Shown: positions 35,138 through 43,924, counted from the stretch's first letter. The stretch is DNA of 64,000 nt from Gammaproteobacteria bacterium MFB021 (GCA_000737985.1 JNVT01000101.1:1-64000), one strand, 5' to 3'. Made by a program: numbers and translations. Notes: a model not told the origin generated them from the letters alone.

Positions 35138-36064
35138 CTAGAGCGTGTTCTGGAGATTCATGGCGCCGGCTCGCGCGGAGACGCGAGCGCGGCGCGGGGT
35201 GTTCTGTCCGCTATATCGAGCGGCGATGCTGTCGAGTGCCTCCTGCGCGGGTGCCACTTCGTCGATCAGCCGGGCTGCCAGCGCATCCTCGGCGCTGTAG
35301 ATCCGCGCCTCGGTACCGGTGACGGCAGCAAGGTCGAGCCCGCGATAGCTGGCGACGGATTCGGTGAACGTGGCGTAGGCGTTGTCGAGGCGCCGGTCGA
35401 TCTCGGCAATCGCCTGATCAGTGATCGGCTCGTGGGGCGAGCAGTCGTTCTTGTGGGCGCCGCGGTAGTAGGTGTTAAAGCGAATGCCGAATTCTTCTTC
35501 GGCCTTGCTGACCTCGTAGGTCTCGATGATGACGCCAATCGAGCCGACCATGCCGGTCGGGCTGCAGACGATCCGTGAACACGCCGCGGCGAGGAAATAG
35601 CACGCCGAGAACGACGCAAAGTTCACCAGCGCAGTGATCGGCTTGGTGGCGGTGCTGGCCTGGATGAAATCCGCCAGCTCCTTGCAGCCCATGGCCGAGC
35701 CGCCGCCGGACTGCATGTCGAGCACGACCTCCTCGACTAGCTCATGACGTAGCGCGGCGTGGATCTGGGTGCGCAGCTTCTCATAGCTCAGCACCTCCTG
35801 GCACAGAGCGTCGATCTGGCCGGCGCGCGCGGTCAGAATGCCGTGAACCGGGATGATCGCCAGCCGGCCAACAACGCGCAGCCCCTGCATCTCCCGTGCC
35901 TTCGGATCGCCGCCACTCTCCATCCGCTCGGGCAGGTCACTAAGGCGGCCGAGTAGACGCGGCTCCAGCACCGAGCGGACGGACTGGACGAGATCCGGCG
36001 TGGCATAGAGCGGCGTGTTGAACGCCAGCGAGGCGAGATGCGGGTAGTTGATCAGGTGCGACAT
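35138..36064 (-). CDS. Capsid maturation protease (S49/ClpP-like)
   Basis: A 308-residue serine protease of the signal-peptide-peptidase class. Family motifs: LAIIPVHGILT, VVLDMQSGGGSAMGC (oxyanion region), FASFSACYFLAAACSRIVCSPTGMVGSIGVI with the Ser in the S-x-x-x-Y context, and the Lys region near HKNDCSP. It would cut the delta domain from the capsid protein. The ATG at 36064 has GAGGG upstream and overlaps the portal stop by 13 bases; the frame is open much further but that part lies within the portal gene. Confidence 0.92.
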   Translation of the reverse strand: MSHLINYPHLASLAFNTPLYATPDLVQSVRSVLEPRLLGRLSDLPERMESGGDPKAREMQGLRVVGRLAIIPVHGILTARAGQIDALCQEVLSYEKLRTQIHAALRHELVEEVVLDMQSGGGSAMGCKELADFIQASTATKPITALVNFASFSACYFLAAACSRIVCSPTGMVGSIGVIIETYEVSKAEEEFGIRFNTYYRGAHKNDCSPHEPITDQAIAEIDRRLDNAYATFTESVASYRGLDLAAVTGTEARIYSAEDALAARLIDEVAPAQEALDSIAARYSGQNTPRRARVSARAGAMNLQNTL

Positions 36065-37323
36065 AGGATTCCCTCGATGTCCTGCATTTGCTCGGGCGTG
36101 GCGTTCAGCGAGCGCTGGGTTTGCTGGGAGTCGTTCATGTTGAGCGGCGTCAGGTAGCGGTCGCCGCCGGCGATGGGCGGCATGTTCTCGAGCCGACGCA
36201 CGTCGTTGACCGAGAGCCAACCCCACTGTCGGCCCATGGCATAGGACTCGTAGCGCGACTTCTGATCGCCACGCAGCAGCCCCGAGACGTTGAACTCGAT
36301 GTAGAGGTTGCCCCGCTCCGATGCCAGCAGCAGGTCGCGGCGCATGGCCGCCTCCCAGCGCTTGAGCCAGGGCAGCAGCGTGTAGATCACGAACCCGAGC
36401 GACATGGACTCGATGCCCGAGCCCCACGATGTGGACTTGTCGTTGAGCTGCACCATGTGAAGCGGAATCTTGTAGAGCCGGCAGATCTCCTCGACCGAGA
36501 ACTTCCGGCTCTCGAGAAGCTGGGCTTTCTCGTTGTCCATGGAGAGCTGCTTGTAGCTCATGCCCTCCTGAAGCAGCGCGACCGAGAAAGCATTGCGCAG
36601 CCCGCCGTGACGCTCGGTGAACTTGTCGAGCAGCCTGTCGACCGCGCCCTGGTCCTTGATCGCCGTAGCTTCTCGTGGCCGTTCGATGACGCCGGACATG
36701 GTGGCGCCCCGCTCGAACACCGCGGCGGCGTGCTCCTCCGTCGACATCGCCAGGCCGATGGAGTCGGCGTTGCTGGCGATCGGCGAGATGCCGAGATAGC
36801 CGTCGGTGGAGAACGATTTGACGTGGTGCATCTGGCGCATCGACACCACCTCGTTGATGTCGACGAGGTGATAATACGGCAGCCCGTCGTTGCCCTTGAG
36901 CACCTGCACTTTCTTCGGGTTGATCGGGATCAACTCGATGGGATAGCCGGCGCCGTCGCGCTCGATCAGCGAGAAGTGATTGCCCTCGAGGCCGAGTGCC
37001 CCCTGCCCTTGCTCGAAATATTCGAACGAGGAGTCTTTCTGATTGGGCTGGCTGTGCAACACATCGTAGACCGGGTGGCCGGTGGCGCGCTCACGGCCGC
37101 CGTCGGGAGTGCGGCGGTAGAGCTCGCACGGTAGCTGGGCTACCGACTCGGCCAGTAGCGTCACGCAGGCGCGCAGAGCACCGACCCGCAGGGCGTTGCC
37201 GCTGTTGACGCCGGCGCCGGCCGACGTTCGGGTGCGGCTCATGCCGCTGATCCAGCTCGTCCAGTCACTGGACTGCTTTTGAGTGGGCTGGCGCGCGCTC
37301 TGAAACATGCCGGGAAGAAACAT
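36052..37323 (-). CDS. Portal protein, HK97 type
   Basis: A 423-residue protein forming the dodecameric portal at one capsid vertex through which DNA is packaged. Family features: NSGNALRVGALRACVTLLAESVAQLPCELYRR near residue 40, HPVYDVLHSQPNQ, and VEEICRLYKIPLHMVQLNDKSTSWGSGIESMS near residue 290. Normal length. Shares one base with the small membrane gene upstream. Confidence 0.95.
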   Translation of the reverse strand: MFLPGMFQSARQPTQKQSSDWTSWISGMSRTRTSAGAGVNSGNALRVGALRACVTLLAESVAQLPCELYRRTPDGGRERATGHPVYDVLHSQPNQKDSSFEYFEQGQGALGLEGNHFSLIERDGAGYPIELIPINPKKVQVLKGNDGLPYYHLVDINEVVSMRQMHHVKSFSTDGYLGISPIASNADSIGLAMSTEEHAAAVFERGATMSGVIERPREATAIKDQGAVDRLLDKFTERHGGLRNAFSVALLQEGMSYKQLSMDNEKAQLLESRKFSVEEICRLYKIPLHMVQLNDKSTSWGSGIESMSLGFVIYTLLPWLKRWEAAMRRDLLLASERGNLYIEFNVSGLLRGDQKSRYESYAMGRQWGWLSVNDVRRLENMPPIAGGDRYLTPLNMNDSQQTQRSLNATPEQMQDIEGILCRT

Positions 37324-37508
37324 CAGCCATCCTCCCCGTCTGGTTCAGGATGGCGTCGGGCGCTGGTCCGTGCGGCCAGCCACGACCAGGCAAGGCAAAG
37401 CACACCAGCGACGATGTACCCCGCCGGCGGCGCGATCAGCCAGGCGCCGAACGACACCAGCCCGGCACCGATGAGGCCGATCAGGAAAATCAGAATGGAT
37501 GTCAGCAT
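37323..37508 (-). CDS. Small membrane protein between portal and terminase
   Basis: A 61-residue product with two membrane segments ([21 protein letters not shown] and [18 protein letters not shown]) and a basic tail. Small two-helix membrane genes at this place are common in HK97-type phages; function unknown. Overlaps the terminase stop by seven bases. Confidence 0.7.
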   Translation of the reverse strand: MLTSILIFLIGLIGAGLVSFGAWLIAPPAGYIVAGVLCLAWSWLAARTSARRHPEPDGEDG

Positions 37509-39217
37509 GTCACGTCCGAGGTGTCGTAGATGGATTCGTCGGGCTCGTCGTTCTCAGTGAGCACCGCGCGCCCCAGCGCCATCAGGATGGCGATTGGGCC
37601 GTCGATCTTGTTCTCCGGCTTTTCCTTGCGCGGGTAGATGTTGTCCTTGGCGTCCGCCTTGGCGACGACGTTGGATGCCATCCACGTGAGCACCGGGTCG
37701 CAGCTGTGCCGCCACCGCCCACCGGTGATCGCCGCTTCCATTTCGCGCATCGCGGGGCTCATGTTCTGTACCGTGTTGCGGTACTCGACGATGTCGGCAC
37801 CGTCGCTCATGAGCTGGTGCGCGAGCTGCGTGGCCCGCCATGGGTCGTAGGCGATCTCGTTGATCTGGAAGCGGCCGGCGAGATCCTTGATGTCTTCGCG
37901 GATGACATCGAAATCCAACTCCTCGCCATCGGTGATGATGAGGTCGCCGGAGTTGACCCAGCTCTCGTAAGCGGCGCGGTTGTTGCTGGCGCGCTCGATG
38001 GCACCCTCGGGCAGGTAGCTGCGAACGAACACGGTCCAGCGAGTCTTGAGCCGACCTTTCTTGTCCTCGATCTCATCGCGGAACAGCATCGCGATGGCGG
38101 CGATATCCGTCTTGCTGGCAAGGTCAACGCCCAGCCAGCACTCCTTGCCTTCGAAGTCGTCAAGCGTCAGCGTCTCGTCGCCGGCCGAGTGCCAGTCGGC
38201 CATGTTCAGCCAGGCCGTGCGGGCACTGACCCAGACGTTGAGGTGCTTAGTGAGGAACGAGTTCTGGCGACTGGGATAGCGGATCGCGTCGCGCTGCGCC
38301 TTGAGCAGGAACTCTTCCGAGACCGACACCCCGAAGTTGGGATTGGCCTTGCGCAGGACCGCAGGGTCTTGCCAGTCATCGCCCTTGTCGATGGTGTAGA
38401 TGATCCCGAACAGCTCTTCGTTGGGCAGCGCGTCGTCGAGCATCTGCTGGACCTGGCGCCGCTTGTCATAGCACGGCCCGGCAGTATTGAAGCCGGCTGT
38501 CGTGATGATGAACATCAGCGGCTGATCGCGGGCCCCCATACCGGTCGACATGGTGTCGTACAGGTTCGGCGTCTGGTGCTCGTGGAACTCGTCGACCAGG
38601 GCGCAGCTCGGTGAGGAGCCATCACCGGGGTCGCCGATCAACGGCTCCAGTCGGCTGCCGTCTTCCGGTATCGAGATGTTCTTGGCCATGATCTCGATGC
38701 CGGCGGCACTGACCAGCGCCGGCGATTTCTGCAGCATCAGGCGCGCTGGGCGGAAAACCTCCCAGGCCTGCTTCTCCGTGGTCGCACCACAGTAGACCTC
38801 GGCGCCGTACTCGCCATCTGCGCACAGCATGTAGTTGGCCACGCCCGCGGCCATGACCGACTTGCCGTTCTTGCGCTCGACCTCGATGTAGGCCTCGGTG
38901 AATCTCCGCAGCCCGCTCTTCTTGCGAAGCCAGCCGAAAATGCAGCAGAAGATGAACAGCTGCCACGGCTCCAGCGCGATCAGTCGTCGCTCTCGCGCCC
39001 ATCGCCCCTTGGTGTGGGGGAGCAGCTGCACGAAGACGCAGACACGCTCTGCGGCATCCTTGTCGAAGCGGTACTTGAACGCCCGCCCCTTGGAGGCGGC
39101 CAGGTCGTCGAGGTGTCGCTTACAGGCCTGCCGCACCTCCTTGCAGGCAGGTATGCGGCCAGCTACGACGCCCGTGGCGTACTTGTTCGCGGCGTTGACG
39201 TTGGGATAGCTGGCCAT
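37502..39217 (-). CDS. terL: Terminase large subunit
   Basis: A 571-residue packaging motor and nuclease. Starts [28 protein letters not shown], typical of the HK97 TerL group. The ATPase part includes [14 protein letters not shown], the Walker-like [17 protein letters not shown] and [14 protein letters not shown]; the nuclease part has [17 protein letters not shown] and [13 protein letters not shown]. The group uses cos ends. It is followed by the portal through the small membrane gene. Confidence 0.96.
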   Translation of the reverse strand: MASYPNVNAANKYATGVVAGRIPACKEVRQACKRHLDDLAASKGRAFKYRFDKDAAERVCVFVQLLPHTKGRWARERRLIALEPWQLFIFCCIFGWLRKKSGLRRFTEAYIEVERKNGKSVMAAGVANYMLCADGEYGAEVYCGATTEKQAWEVFRPARLMLQKSPALVSAAGIEIMAKNISIPEDGSRLEPLIGDPGDGSSPSCALVDEFHEHQTPNLYDTMSTGMGARDQPLMFIITTAGFNTAGPCYDKRRQVQQMLDDALPNEELFGIIYTIDKGDDWQDPAVLRKANPNFGVSVSEEFLLKAQRDAIRYPSRQNSFLTKHLNVWVSARTAWLNMADWHSAGDETLTLDDFEGKECWLGVDLASKTDIAAIAMLFRDEIEDKKGRLKTRWTVFVRSYLPEGAIERASNNRAAYESWVNSGDLIITDGEELDFDVIREDIKDLAGRFQINEIAYDPWRATQLAHQLMSDGADIVEYRNTVQNMSPAMREMEAAITGGRWRHSCDPVLTWMASNVVAKADAKDNIYPRKEKPENKIDGPIAILMALGRAVLTENDEPDESIYDTSDVTC

Positions 39218-39223
39218 TCGGGA

Positions 39224-39697
39224 TCATCGCTTTTTGCCCACCAGTGCGGCGAATGGGTTGGCGGCATCTTTGGCACCCGGCACTGCCAGCCGGGCGCGGC
39301 TGGAAGGGTCCAGCCCGAGAGCACTGCCGAACGTGTTCATCTGCTTGAGGGATTCATTGGCCACCGTGCAGGCCGGGTTCTTGGCCACCCCACCCATGGC
39401 GCTATCGACCGTCAGCCCATGATGGGCGATGTTCTGCTCGGCGAGACGCCAGCGGTTGTAAGCGGCGCAGTAGGCCTCGAGGTTGGCCAGGTCGGAGTCC
39501 GTCAGAATCTTCGAGCTGACCAGCCAAGGACCAACCCGCTCCCACATCTCGACGCCGATCTCGGGCATCCAGTCAGGTGGCGGCGGCACTTCGGTCAGCG
39601 ACTCTGCGACAGGCTCGTCATGGTTCACTGCCCGCTTGCCGGCATTGCCTTGGACGGCTTTGAGGTGGCTCGGCTTGGGTTTGCGACCTCGTGTCAT
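39224..39697 (-). CDS. terS: Terminase small subunit, P27 family
   Basis: A 157-residue DNA-recognition subunit: TRGRKPKPSHLKAVQGNAGKR at the start, then PPPDWMPEIGVEMWERVGPWL, ADLEAYCAAYNRWR-like helices and LGLDPSSRARLAV. These are signature features of P27-type TerS. Six bases separate it from terL. Confidence 0.94.
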   Translation of the reverse strand: MTRGRKPKPSHLKAVQGNAGKRAVNHDEPVAESLTEVPPPPDWMPEIGVEMWERVGPWLVSSKILTDSDLANLEAYCAAYNRWRLAEQNIAHHGLTVDSAMGGVAKNPACTVANESLKQMNTFGSALGLDPSSRARLAVPGAKDAANPFAALVGKKR

Positions 39698-39824
39698 TTG
39701 CGAACTCCTCTCGCCGAACCTGATTTTTCAATTTCGCGGGTATAAAAATTGAGTTGAGGCGGCGGTGTCCGGGCTCGAAAGCCCCAGACTTTTACCCTCC
39801 CCCTCCCCTAGATGGGAATCCGTC
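39698..39824. other. Candidate cos region
   Basis: A 127-base gap between HNH and terS. It has an AT-rich inverted motif (CAATTT ... AAATTG, within 39728-39750) and a pyrimidine run ACCCTCCCCCTCCCC near 39794-39808. In HK97-type phages cos usually lies here, beside the HNH and terminase genes. No overhang can be defined from the sequence alone. Confidence 0.4.
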
Positions 39825-40181
39825 TCATCCGCGCCCGTTCTGCGCCTCGCGCGCCGTCTTCGCCTTGTGGCAGGCCGAGCAGATGGCCTCGAGGTTGGTG
39901 TCTGCGTCGGTACCGCCGGCTTCACGGTTGACGATGTGGTCGACCTCGTTGGCCGGGGTCACCATGCCCTTTCGCTTGCAGGGCTGGCAGAGGTAGCGGT
40001 CACGCTGCAGCACCGCTTCGCGCTTGCGGCGCCATGGCCTGCCACCGCGCCCGCTCTTACCCTTGCGCCGCTGCGTCCAGCCTGTGCCCATGTGGGCGTG
40101 CTCTTCGCAGTAACCGTGGCGCTCGGTCGTGGTATGACGGCAGCCAGGTGCGCGGCATGGGCGCTTAGCTCTGGCAGGCAT
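39825..40181 (-). CDS. HNH endonuclease
   Basis: A 118-residue HNH nuclease of the packaging type. It has an N-terminal zinc knuckle (CRAPGCRHTTTERHGYCEEH), then REAVLQRDRYLCQPCKRKG, the catalytic EVDHIVNREAGG, and NLEAICSACHKAKTA. In HK97-like phages such an enzyme cooperates with terminase in cos cleavage. The start at 40181 overlaps the Rz1 stop (TGATG). Confidence 0.92.
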   Translation of the reverse strand: MPARAKRPCRAPGCRHTTTERHGYCEEHAHMGTGWTQRRKGKSGRGGRPWRRKREAVLQRDRYLCQPCKRKGMVTPANEVDHIVNREAGGTDADTNLEAICSACHKAKTAREAQNGRG

Positions 40182-40468
40182 CAGTCCTGCCCACCCTGCT
40201 GCGTCTGCCGGCCCTCGATCCAGCCAGCCAGGCTGCCATGCCGTGCGGCACACGCCCGCGCCGCCGTGCGCCAGTCGACGTAGCCGTTGACCAGGTCGCG
40301 ATTAGTCACGCGCCGGGTTTCAGTCGGCAGGCTGCACGACCGCATCAGGCTCGTCGGCGGCTGCAGGTCGATCAGCTGCGGCACGCTGATCGTCGTCGCA
40401 GGCGGGGTCGAGCATGCAGCTAACAGCGGGATCGACGAGGCGATCGAGATAAGCGCGAGTCTGCGCAT
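40181..40468 (-). CDS. o-spanin Rz1-like lipoprotein
   Basis: A 95-residue outer-membrane lipoprotein: signal peptide MRRLALISIASSIPLLAAC with lipobox LAAC (Cys19), then a Pro-rich mature start. It starts inside the Rz gene in another frame and extends 139 bases past its end. With Rz it spans the periplasm and fuses the membranes at lysis. GGAGGT lies five bases before the ATG. Confidence 0.88.
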   Translation of the reverse strand: MRRLALISIASSIPLLAACSTPPATTISVPQLIDLQPPTSLMRSCSLPTETRRVTNRDLVNGYVDWRTAARACAARHGSLAGWIEGRQTQQGGQD

Positions 40469-40787
40469 TGCTGACCTCCAGGGCGTGCAGCCGGTTTCGA
40501 GTCGTCTCATCCTGGCGGGCGAGATCCGAGATTGAGTTGAGGAGCTGCTCGACCGCATCGGCATCGCGTTCGCGCTGGCTGGCCAGCTCGTCGATCACCG
40601 CCTTCTGGTTGCCGTTGGCATCCTCGAGCTTGGAGATCGACTTCTCTTGCTCGGTCATCTTCTGCCAGAAGCCATCGAGCGCCTGCTGCTGGAAATAGGC
40701 CCGGGCGCCGAGCGTGATGACGCCGGCACCCAGGATGATGATGCAGCCGATCAGCAGCGGCCGCATGAGCCACTTAGGAACGATCAT
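40320..40787 (-). CDS. i-spanin Rz-like protein
   Basis: A 155-residue inner-membrane protein: N-terminal anchor (LMRPLLIGCIIILGAGVITLGARAYF), then a periplasmic coiled coil (FWQKMTEQEKSISKLEDANGNQKAVIDELASQRERDADAVEQLLN). It partners the overlapping Rz1 protein. The start overlaps the holin stop by 14 bases. Confidence 0.9.
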   Translation of the reverse strand: MIVPKWLMRPLLIGCIIILGAGVITLGARAYFQQQALDGFWQKMTEQEKSISKLEDANGNQKAVIDELASQRERDADAVEQLLNSISDLARQDETTRNRLHALEVSNAQTRAYLDRLVDPAVSCMLDPACDDDQRAAADRPAAADEPDAVVQPAD

Positions 40788-41109
40788 CGCGGTTCTCCTC
40801 TCGATCGAGACCGAGGCGCTTGCGAACCTGATTCGTCAGTACCTGAATCGTCGCCTCGGCCCCCATCCATCCGGCCAGGCCGGCGAGAATGCCGGTGGCC
40901 AGCCAATCCAGCCCGCCCCACTGGCAGGCGAAGAAAACGAGGCAGCCGGAGAATCCAGCGCTCGAGGCCTTCAGCGCCATCTGCTTGATTGTCACCCGCT
41001 CGCCGGCATCGCTAGCGCGGCTGAGGTAACCCAGCAAGCCGCCGAGTGTCGCCAGCGCGACGATAGCGACAGCCTGCAGCAGCCGGCCCTTGTCTTCTGG
41101 GTCGATCAT
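40774..41109 (-). CDS. Holin
   Basis: A 111-residue membrane protein with three likely segments (LLQAVAIVALATLGGLLGYLS, SAGFSGCLVFFACQW, DWLATGILAGLAGWMGAEATI) and a charged C-terminus. This matches LydA/superfamily III-type phage holins. It would form the lesions that release the transglycosylase. Start overlaps the endolysin stop (ATGA). Confidence 0.85.
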   Translation of the reverse strand: MIDPEDKGRLLQAVAIVALATLGGLLGYLSRASDAGERVTIKQMALKASSAGFSGCLVFFACQWGGLDWLATGILAGLAGWMGAEATIQVLTNQVRKRLGLDREENRDDRS

Positions 41110-41702
41110 GCCGCCTCCTCTGCCTGCCAGACGTCGCGTGAATTGGCCGCCAGCTGCCCCTCGATCAGCATCTCCTGAACGCGCTGGGCGGCCTCGTCCT
41201 TCGTGACGCGTCCGTCGTTGTCCGCATCGAGCCCGGCATTCTGTCGGTAGGAGACGCGCCCCTCAGTGAACAGCACCGCGCCACCCGGGCGGCCCACATA
41301 GGCGGGCAGCAGGATGGCCAGGTACATATCGGGCAGCGTCGAGATGCGGCGGTGGTAGGGGCGGAAATAGTCTTCGACGAATGCTAGCTGCTCGACGGCG
41401 GTCATGGCCGCCAGCTCATCGGTCGTTGTGCCCAATCCGCGCGCGGTCAGCGGCATGAACTGGATCAGACCAGTGGCGCCCGAGCCCGCCGCATTGCGCA
41501 CGGCAGGGTCGAACGTCCGACCAGTCTCGAACGCCATACAGGCCATCAGCCAGCTGACGTGATCCAGCGACCAGCCGAAGCGAGCCGCCAGCGCGAACAG
41601 CGCATCGACGAAGCCGTCGGACACATGGGCGCCCCAAGCGAGGCGCACGCGCAGCGGATAGCGACCGCTGCCGATCATCTCGACATCGCGCATGAAACGC
41701 AT
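41106..41702 (-). CDS. Endolysin, lytic transglycosylase type
   Basis: A 198-residue cell-wall enzyme of the SLT class. FGWSLDHVSWLMACMAFETGRTFDPAVRNAAGSGATGLIQFMP holds the catalytic Glu (FETG) and the conserved G-x-TGLIQF-MP. A calcium-loop-like DADNDGRVTKDEA lies near residue 155. No signal peptide, so release depends on the holin. Start at 41702 chosen for GGAG six bases upstream. It is the first late gene. Confidence 0.9.
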   Translation of the reverse strand: MRFMRDVEMIGSGRYPLRVRLAWGAHVSDGFVDALFALAARFGWSLDHVSWLMACMAFETGRTFDPAVRNAAGSGATGLIQFMPLTARGLGTTTDELAAMTAVEQLAFVEDYFRPYHRRISTLPDMYLAILLPAYVGRPGGAVLFTEGRVSYRQNAGLDADNDGRVTKDEAAQRVQEMLIEGQLAANSRDVWQAEEAA

Positions 41703-41732
41703 GGGGAACTCCGAATAGAAAGGCCGCCGCAC

Positions 41733-41770
41733 AGCGGCAAGATCGACCGAAGGGGAGAAGGCCGAAAATA
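41733..41770. repeat. Direct repeat, left copy, flanking the plus-strand cassette
   Basis: A 38-base segment beginning AGCGGCAAGATCGACC that recurs as 34 bases at 43722-43755 with four missing and one changed base. The two copies lie in the same orientation on either side of the four-gene cassette, between late and early operons. Confidence 0.8.
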
Positions 41771-41783
41771 ATTTGGGGAAGGT

Positions 41784-41819
41784 TTGACTCGGTAGAATAA
41801 ATGTCCTATTATTAGGACA
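41784..41819 (+). promoter_or_regulatory. Promoter and operator of the plus-strand cassette
   Basis: TTGACT (41784-41789), a 17-base spacer and TATTAT (41807-41812) form a strong sigma70-type promoter. The palindrome TGTCCTA-TTAT-TAGGACA (41802-41819) covers the -10 element, so binding there would block transcription. The first gene of the cassette begins 48 bases downstream. Confidence 0.8.
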
Positions 41820-41866
41820 CAGGCAAGGGCATGAGGCCCGGCCAGAAAGCCAAAGGGCTACTCACC

Positions 41867-42388
41867 ATGATCAAGCAAGCCATCTTCACAGCCGCTCATC
41901 ACCTCACCCGCGAAACCATCCAGCCGGGCGACGACTACCGCGCCACCTTCTCAGCAGCCCTGAAGATCGCCCGCGAAAACCTCAAGGCGGCCATGGCAGT
42001 GGCCAGCGATCGGGCCGAAAAATACTCACAGCGCGAGGGTCGCGTCTACCAGGGCGGCGGCCGCTGGGGCTGGGGCCTGGTAAACGAAGGCGTATTCAAA
42101 ACCGCCGCTGACTATGCCGCGCCCGCCCTGGTCAGCCTGATGGACGCCATTGCCGACGAAGCCCGCGCCGCCCGCGCTGCCGAGCAGCAGCAGAAAAAAG
42201 CATCCGTGACACACATCGCCACTGCCCGCGCCAAACGCACAGGCGAGCGCTACGTTACCTCCCTCGCCATCGCCGAGCGTGACGGCCTCAATCATGGCCG
42301 CGCATGGGCATGCGGCGAGATGGACATCATCCGCAAAGGCGCTCTGCCGGAGTGGGAAGGCGAAATGATCTGCTACGTCTACAGCTGA
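41867..42388 (+). CDS. Cassette gene 1, unknown
   Basis: A 173-residue protein. N-terminus (MIKQAIFTAAHHLTRETIQPGDDYRATFSAALKIARENLKAAM) is a helical module that I have seen pattern-like in plasmid and phage proteins, with no known role. A Gly/Trp-rich GGGRWGWGLVNEG and a C-terminal Trp-Glu-rich end follow. Start at 41867 chosen because homologous modules begin there; the frame is open 12 codons upstream. First gene of a four-gene unit opposite in strand to both flanking operons. Confidence 0.6.
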   Translation: MIKQAIFTAAHHLTRETIQPGDDYRATFSAALKIARENLKAAMAVASDRAEKYSQREGRVYQGGGRWGWGLVNEGVFKTAADYAAPALVSLMDAIADEARAARAAEQQQKKASVTHIATARAKRTGERYVTSLAIAERDGLNHGRAWACGEMDIIRKGALPEWEGEMICYVYS

Positions 42389-42399
42389 GGGATATACAG

Positions 42400-43056
42400 A
42401 TGCAACCGACTACCGACAACCTAAAAGCCGTTGGAAACCTACTGTTCGGCACGCAATGGCAAACCGATATGGCGGAACTAATGGGCGTTGACTCACGCAC
42501 GGTCCGCCGCTGGGCGAGCGGCGCCAACATACCCGGCGGCGTATGGGCCGAGCTGCTGAATCACTTGAGATTCAGGCGATCCAGCATTGATCGAGCGCTG
42601 TTGGAAATGAACAACACTCACATATCCCGAATGACGCTCAGCCTCGATCAAGCCGATGTATTTAAACGCGCGCTCAGCAATGGCATTGCACTAGTAAAAT
42701 CAAGCGTGGATATTAAAACCACAAATCAGATGCCGCCAACCGATGATCCAGGCGAACCCGGCGCGGTCACATCGTTTGCCGATCGCGCGAGGCAAGCACC
42801 GCTAGTCGACACCCTCAATCGACTGGCGATCATCACGCAAGACATTGATCACTGCCGAGGCGAAAAACCCTCACGCGGACCGGTCATCATGACGCTAATA
42901 CCCGATGATGATGACGAGGATAACGACAAAATCATCATAGAATTCGACGCCACCGCGACAGGCCCCTCAATGCTGGTCACGCTCTGCATGGATGCGTCAT
43001 ATGCCGCCGGCGACCGAGAGGCCGCTAGGCTCATGTGCAAGCTGCTGGAGCAATGA
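42400..43056 (+). CDS. Cassette gene 2, HTH protein
   Basis: A 218-residue acidic protein. Residues 10-45 (LLFGTQWQTDMAELMGVDSRTVRRWASGANIPGGVWAELLNHL) form a helix-turn-helix that could bind DNA, a candidate for control of the palindrome at 41802. The C-terminal half has a run of Asp/Glu (PDDDDEDNDK) then strands. More AT-rich than the surroundings. AGGG lies upstream of the ATG. No family recognised for the C-terminal part. Confidence 0.6.
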   Translation: MQPTTDNLKAVGNLLFGTQWQTDMAELMGVDSRTVRRWASGANIPGGVWAELLNHLRFRRSSIDRALLEMNNTHISRMTLSLDQADVFKRALSNGIALVKSSVDIKTTNQMPPTDDPGEPGAVTSFADRARQAPLVDTLNRLAIITQDIDHCRGEKPSRGPVIMTLIPDDDDEDNDKIIIEFDATATGPSMLVTLCMDASYAAGDREAARLMCKLLEQ

Positions 43057-43057
43057 C

Positions 43058-43462
43058 ATGCACAACACAAACCAAAGCGCTCGCTATCATTTCCGTGTTA
43101 CCGATGAATCCGCCTGGGGCTTTGAATTCATGGCCGCAACACACAGCGAGTTCAAAACGGGGCTGCTACGCGCGCTGTCAGAATATCGGCTGAAATTCGG
43201 CGAGCGCCGCGGCCGACTGACCCCGCAAGTCATTTTCAACGGCGAGGGGTTCATGATCCTGGACCGTTGGCGCCGAGAAATCAAAATCAACGAATCAGAC
43301 GTTTATGCCCGATCAGAAAACATTAGCGCGGCGGCGTTCGACTCTGCATGGGGTGTCAATAAGATGATTGGCGGGCTCTCGGCGCTCAAGTCATTTTTGA
43401 TTAACGGCGAGAGCAATAGACCGAAACTTTCACTGATCAAGGGTGGAAAATATGATGGATAA
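43058..43462 (+). CDS. Cassette gene 3, unknown
   Basis: A 134-residue protein starting two bases after the previous gene with GGAG upstream. Mixed alpha/beta appearance (YHFRVTDESAWGFEFMAATHSEFKTG, VIFNGEGFMILDRWRREIKI), basic C-terminus. No family recognised. Overlaps cassette gene 4 by 11 bases. Confidence 0.6.
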   Translation: MHNTNQSARYHFRVTDESAWGFEFMAATHSEFKTGLLRALSEYRLKFGERRGRLTPQVIFNGEGFMILDRWRREIKINESDVYARSENISAAAFDSAWGVNKMIGGLSALKSFLINGESNRPKLSLIKGGKYDG

Positions 43463-43709
43463 TAACCGTCGACTCAAACTAATCAGCGGCGCGCTAGAGT
43501 TAACGAAACAAGAGATCGCTTCGGCTGTCACTGCCGGAGGCATAGAAACGTCAAACAGCCGTGCCGATTCATGGCTGCGCTCTACAGGGTCTCAAAAGAA
43601 CCCCACCGGCAACTCACAGGCATCAGCCAAACAGAATCGACATAGGGAAATGTCAGATGCCGAATTCGACGCGTTCTGCCTGGGCCTGAAATCGGTAATG
43701 ACCGAATAG
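43452..43709 (+). CDS. Cassette gene 4, DUF1456/YehS-like half
   Basis: An 85-residue protein resembling one repeat of the DUF1456 (YehS) family: NRRLKLISGALELTKQEIASAVTAGGIETSNSRADSWLRS, then MSDAEFDAFCLGLKSVMTE. YehS has two such repeats; this has one. Function of the family is unknown to me. It is the last gene of the cassette; the hairpin at 43834 follows. Confidence 0.6.
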   Translation: MMDNNRRLKLISGALELTKQEIASAVTAGGIETSNSRADSWLRSTGSQKNPTGNSQASAKQNRHREMSDAEFDAFCLGLKSVMTE

Positions 43710-43721
43710 ACGGAACCACCG

Positions 43722-43755
43722 AGCGGCAATCGACCGAAGGCGAGAAGGCCAAATA
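43722..43755. repeat. Direct repeat, right copy, flanking the plus-strand cassette
   Basis: AGCGGCAATCGACCGAAGG and the following 15 bases match the left copy at 41733-41770. It starts 13 bases after the last cassette gene. Recombination between the copies would remove or restore the cassette. Confidence 0.8.
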
Positions 43756-43833
43756 GGTTGCCACCCATGCCTTAGGGACGTGGGGGAGCACGTGGAGCGC
43801 AGGCACGGGCGGCGAACAGGGTCATAAACGACA

Positions 43834-43865
43834 GCGCCCCGACCGGTCTAAACCGATCAGGGCGC
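43834..43865. terminator. Bidirectional hairpin between convergent operons
   Basis: A 14-bp stem (GCGCCCCGACCGGT with ACCGATCAGGGCGC, two non-Watson-Crick positions) and a CTAA loop lie between the plus-strand cassette and the end of the early minus-strand operon, so it may serve both. Confidence 0.7.
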
Positions 43866-43924
43866 AGAAATCACACGATAGCTGAACTGTACCGCCTTCC
43901 CCCCTCGATTACAACATATAGTGT

